Below are positions 40,416 to 40,468 of a DNA stretch of 40,468 nucleotides, piece by piece. Position numbers and translations under genes: made by a program. Position 1 is the stretch's first letter, and each line of letters opens with the position of its first letter. The stretch spans positions 1 through 40,468 of the forward strand of contig JAOUPN010000003.1 in assembly GCA_029879905.1 (NCBI GenBank), given 5' to 3'. A model generated the notes under the pieces. The model ran no database searches, was not told where the DNA came from, and saw only the letters and a program-made list of their open reading frames with translations. This stretch comes from Nitrospira sp. GTDB lineage: Bacteria; Nitrospirota; Nitrospiria; Nitrospirales; Nitrospiraceae.

Positions 40416-40468
40416 GGGCGCATTGTACTCCAAACCAGATTTTTGAGCCAACCGATATGAGGTTATCT

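Overview
The window (40,468 bp, moderately GC-rich) looks like chromosome of a Gram-negative bacterium with a c-type cytochrome-rich periplasm. The gene content (complete Tol-Pal system, PEP-CTERM-tagged exported protein, a hexahaem NapC/NirT-like cytochrome, molybdenum-cofactor genes beside Tat export, many lipoproteins) and the protein style are most reminiscent of Nitrospira (Nitrospirota). That assignment is an inference from gene content; no rRNA or other phylogenetic marker was compared.

Layout. 1-5.2 kb is an accessory region of exported proteins: the start of an unidentified minus-strand gene cut by the left edge, a PEP-CTERM protein, then four minus-strand secreted proteins of unknown function. 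Two of the four are clear paralogues (268 residues each), but the first is broken by a frameshift inside an 8-G tract; upstream sequence is shared among members of the cluster. GGGGAC-type hairpin repeats (REP-like) are scattered at 0.4, 1.2, 5.3 and 5.5 kb. 5.6-6.6 kb holds a two-gene AbiEii-like nucleotidyltransferase module; 6.9 kb holds a glycine-rich RRM RNA-binding protein with a strong terminator.

7.5-14 kb is a minus-strand run, read tatC - mrp - moeA - mobB - hexahaem cytochrome - ABC ATPase - small Cys/Gly-tailed membrane protein - ABC-2 permease. Most junctions overlap or are under 65 bp. It joins Tat export, Fe-S and molybdenum-cofactor assembly with an electron-transfer protein, which would suit maturation of exported molybdoenzymes. 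DegP/HtrA (14.3-15.8 kb) is divergent from a lipoprotein (16.1-17.1 kb). A 59-residue DUF2281-like ORF and a monohaem cytochrome c follow, separated by a bidirectional terminator.

18.5-33.5 kb is a long minus-strand block of core genes, read xerD - tRNA-Val - tRNA-Asp - tolQ - tolR - tolA - tolB - pal - YbgF-like lipoprotein with three 120-bp internal repeats - cpoB/ybgF - mutL - miaA - mtnP - PfkB kinase - TPR lipoprotein - rodZ. It covers envelope constriction and shape, DNA repair, tRNA modification and methylthioadenosine salvage.

33.6-37.4 kb (plus strand) has a TPR plus periplasmic-binding (LpoA/LivK-like) protein, an M50 site-2-type protease and trpS. 37.5-40.5 kb is accessory again: a VapBC-type toxin-antitoxin pair, an SRPBCC protein, an orphan membrane protein, and at the right edge an antitoxin whose ParE/RelE-type toxin partner carries an in-frame amber stop. 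No CRISPR array, rRNA or intact transposase was found.
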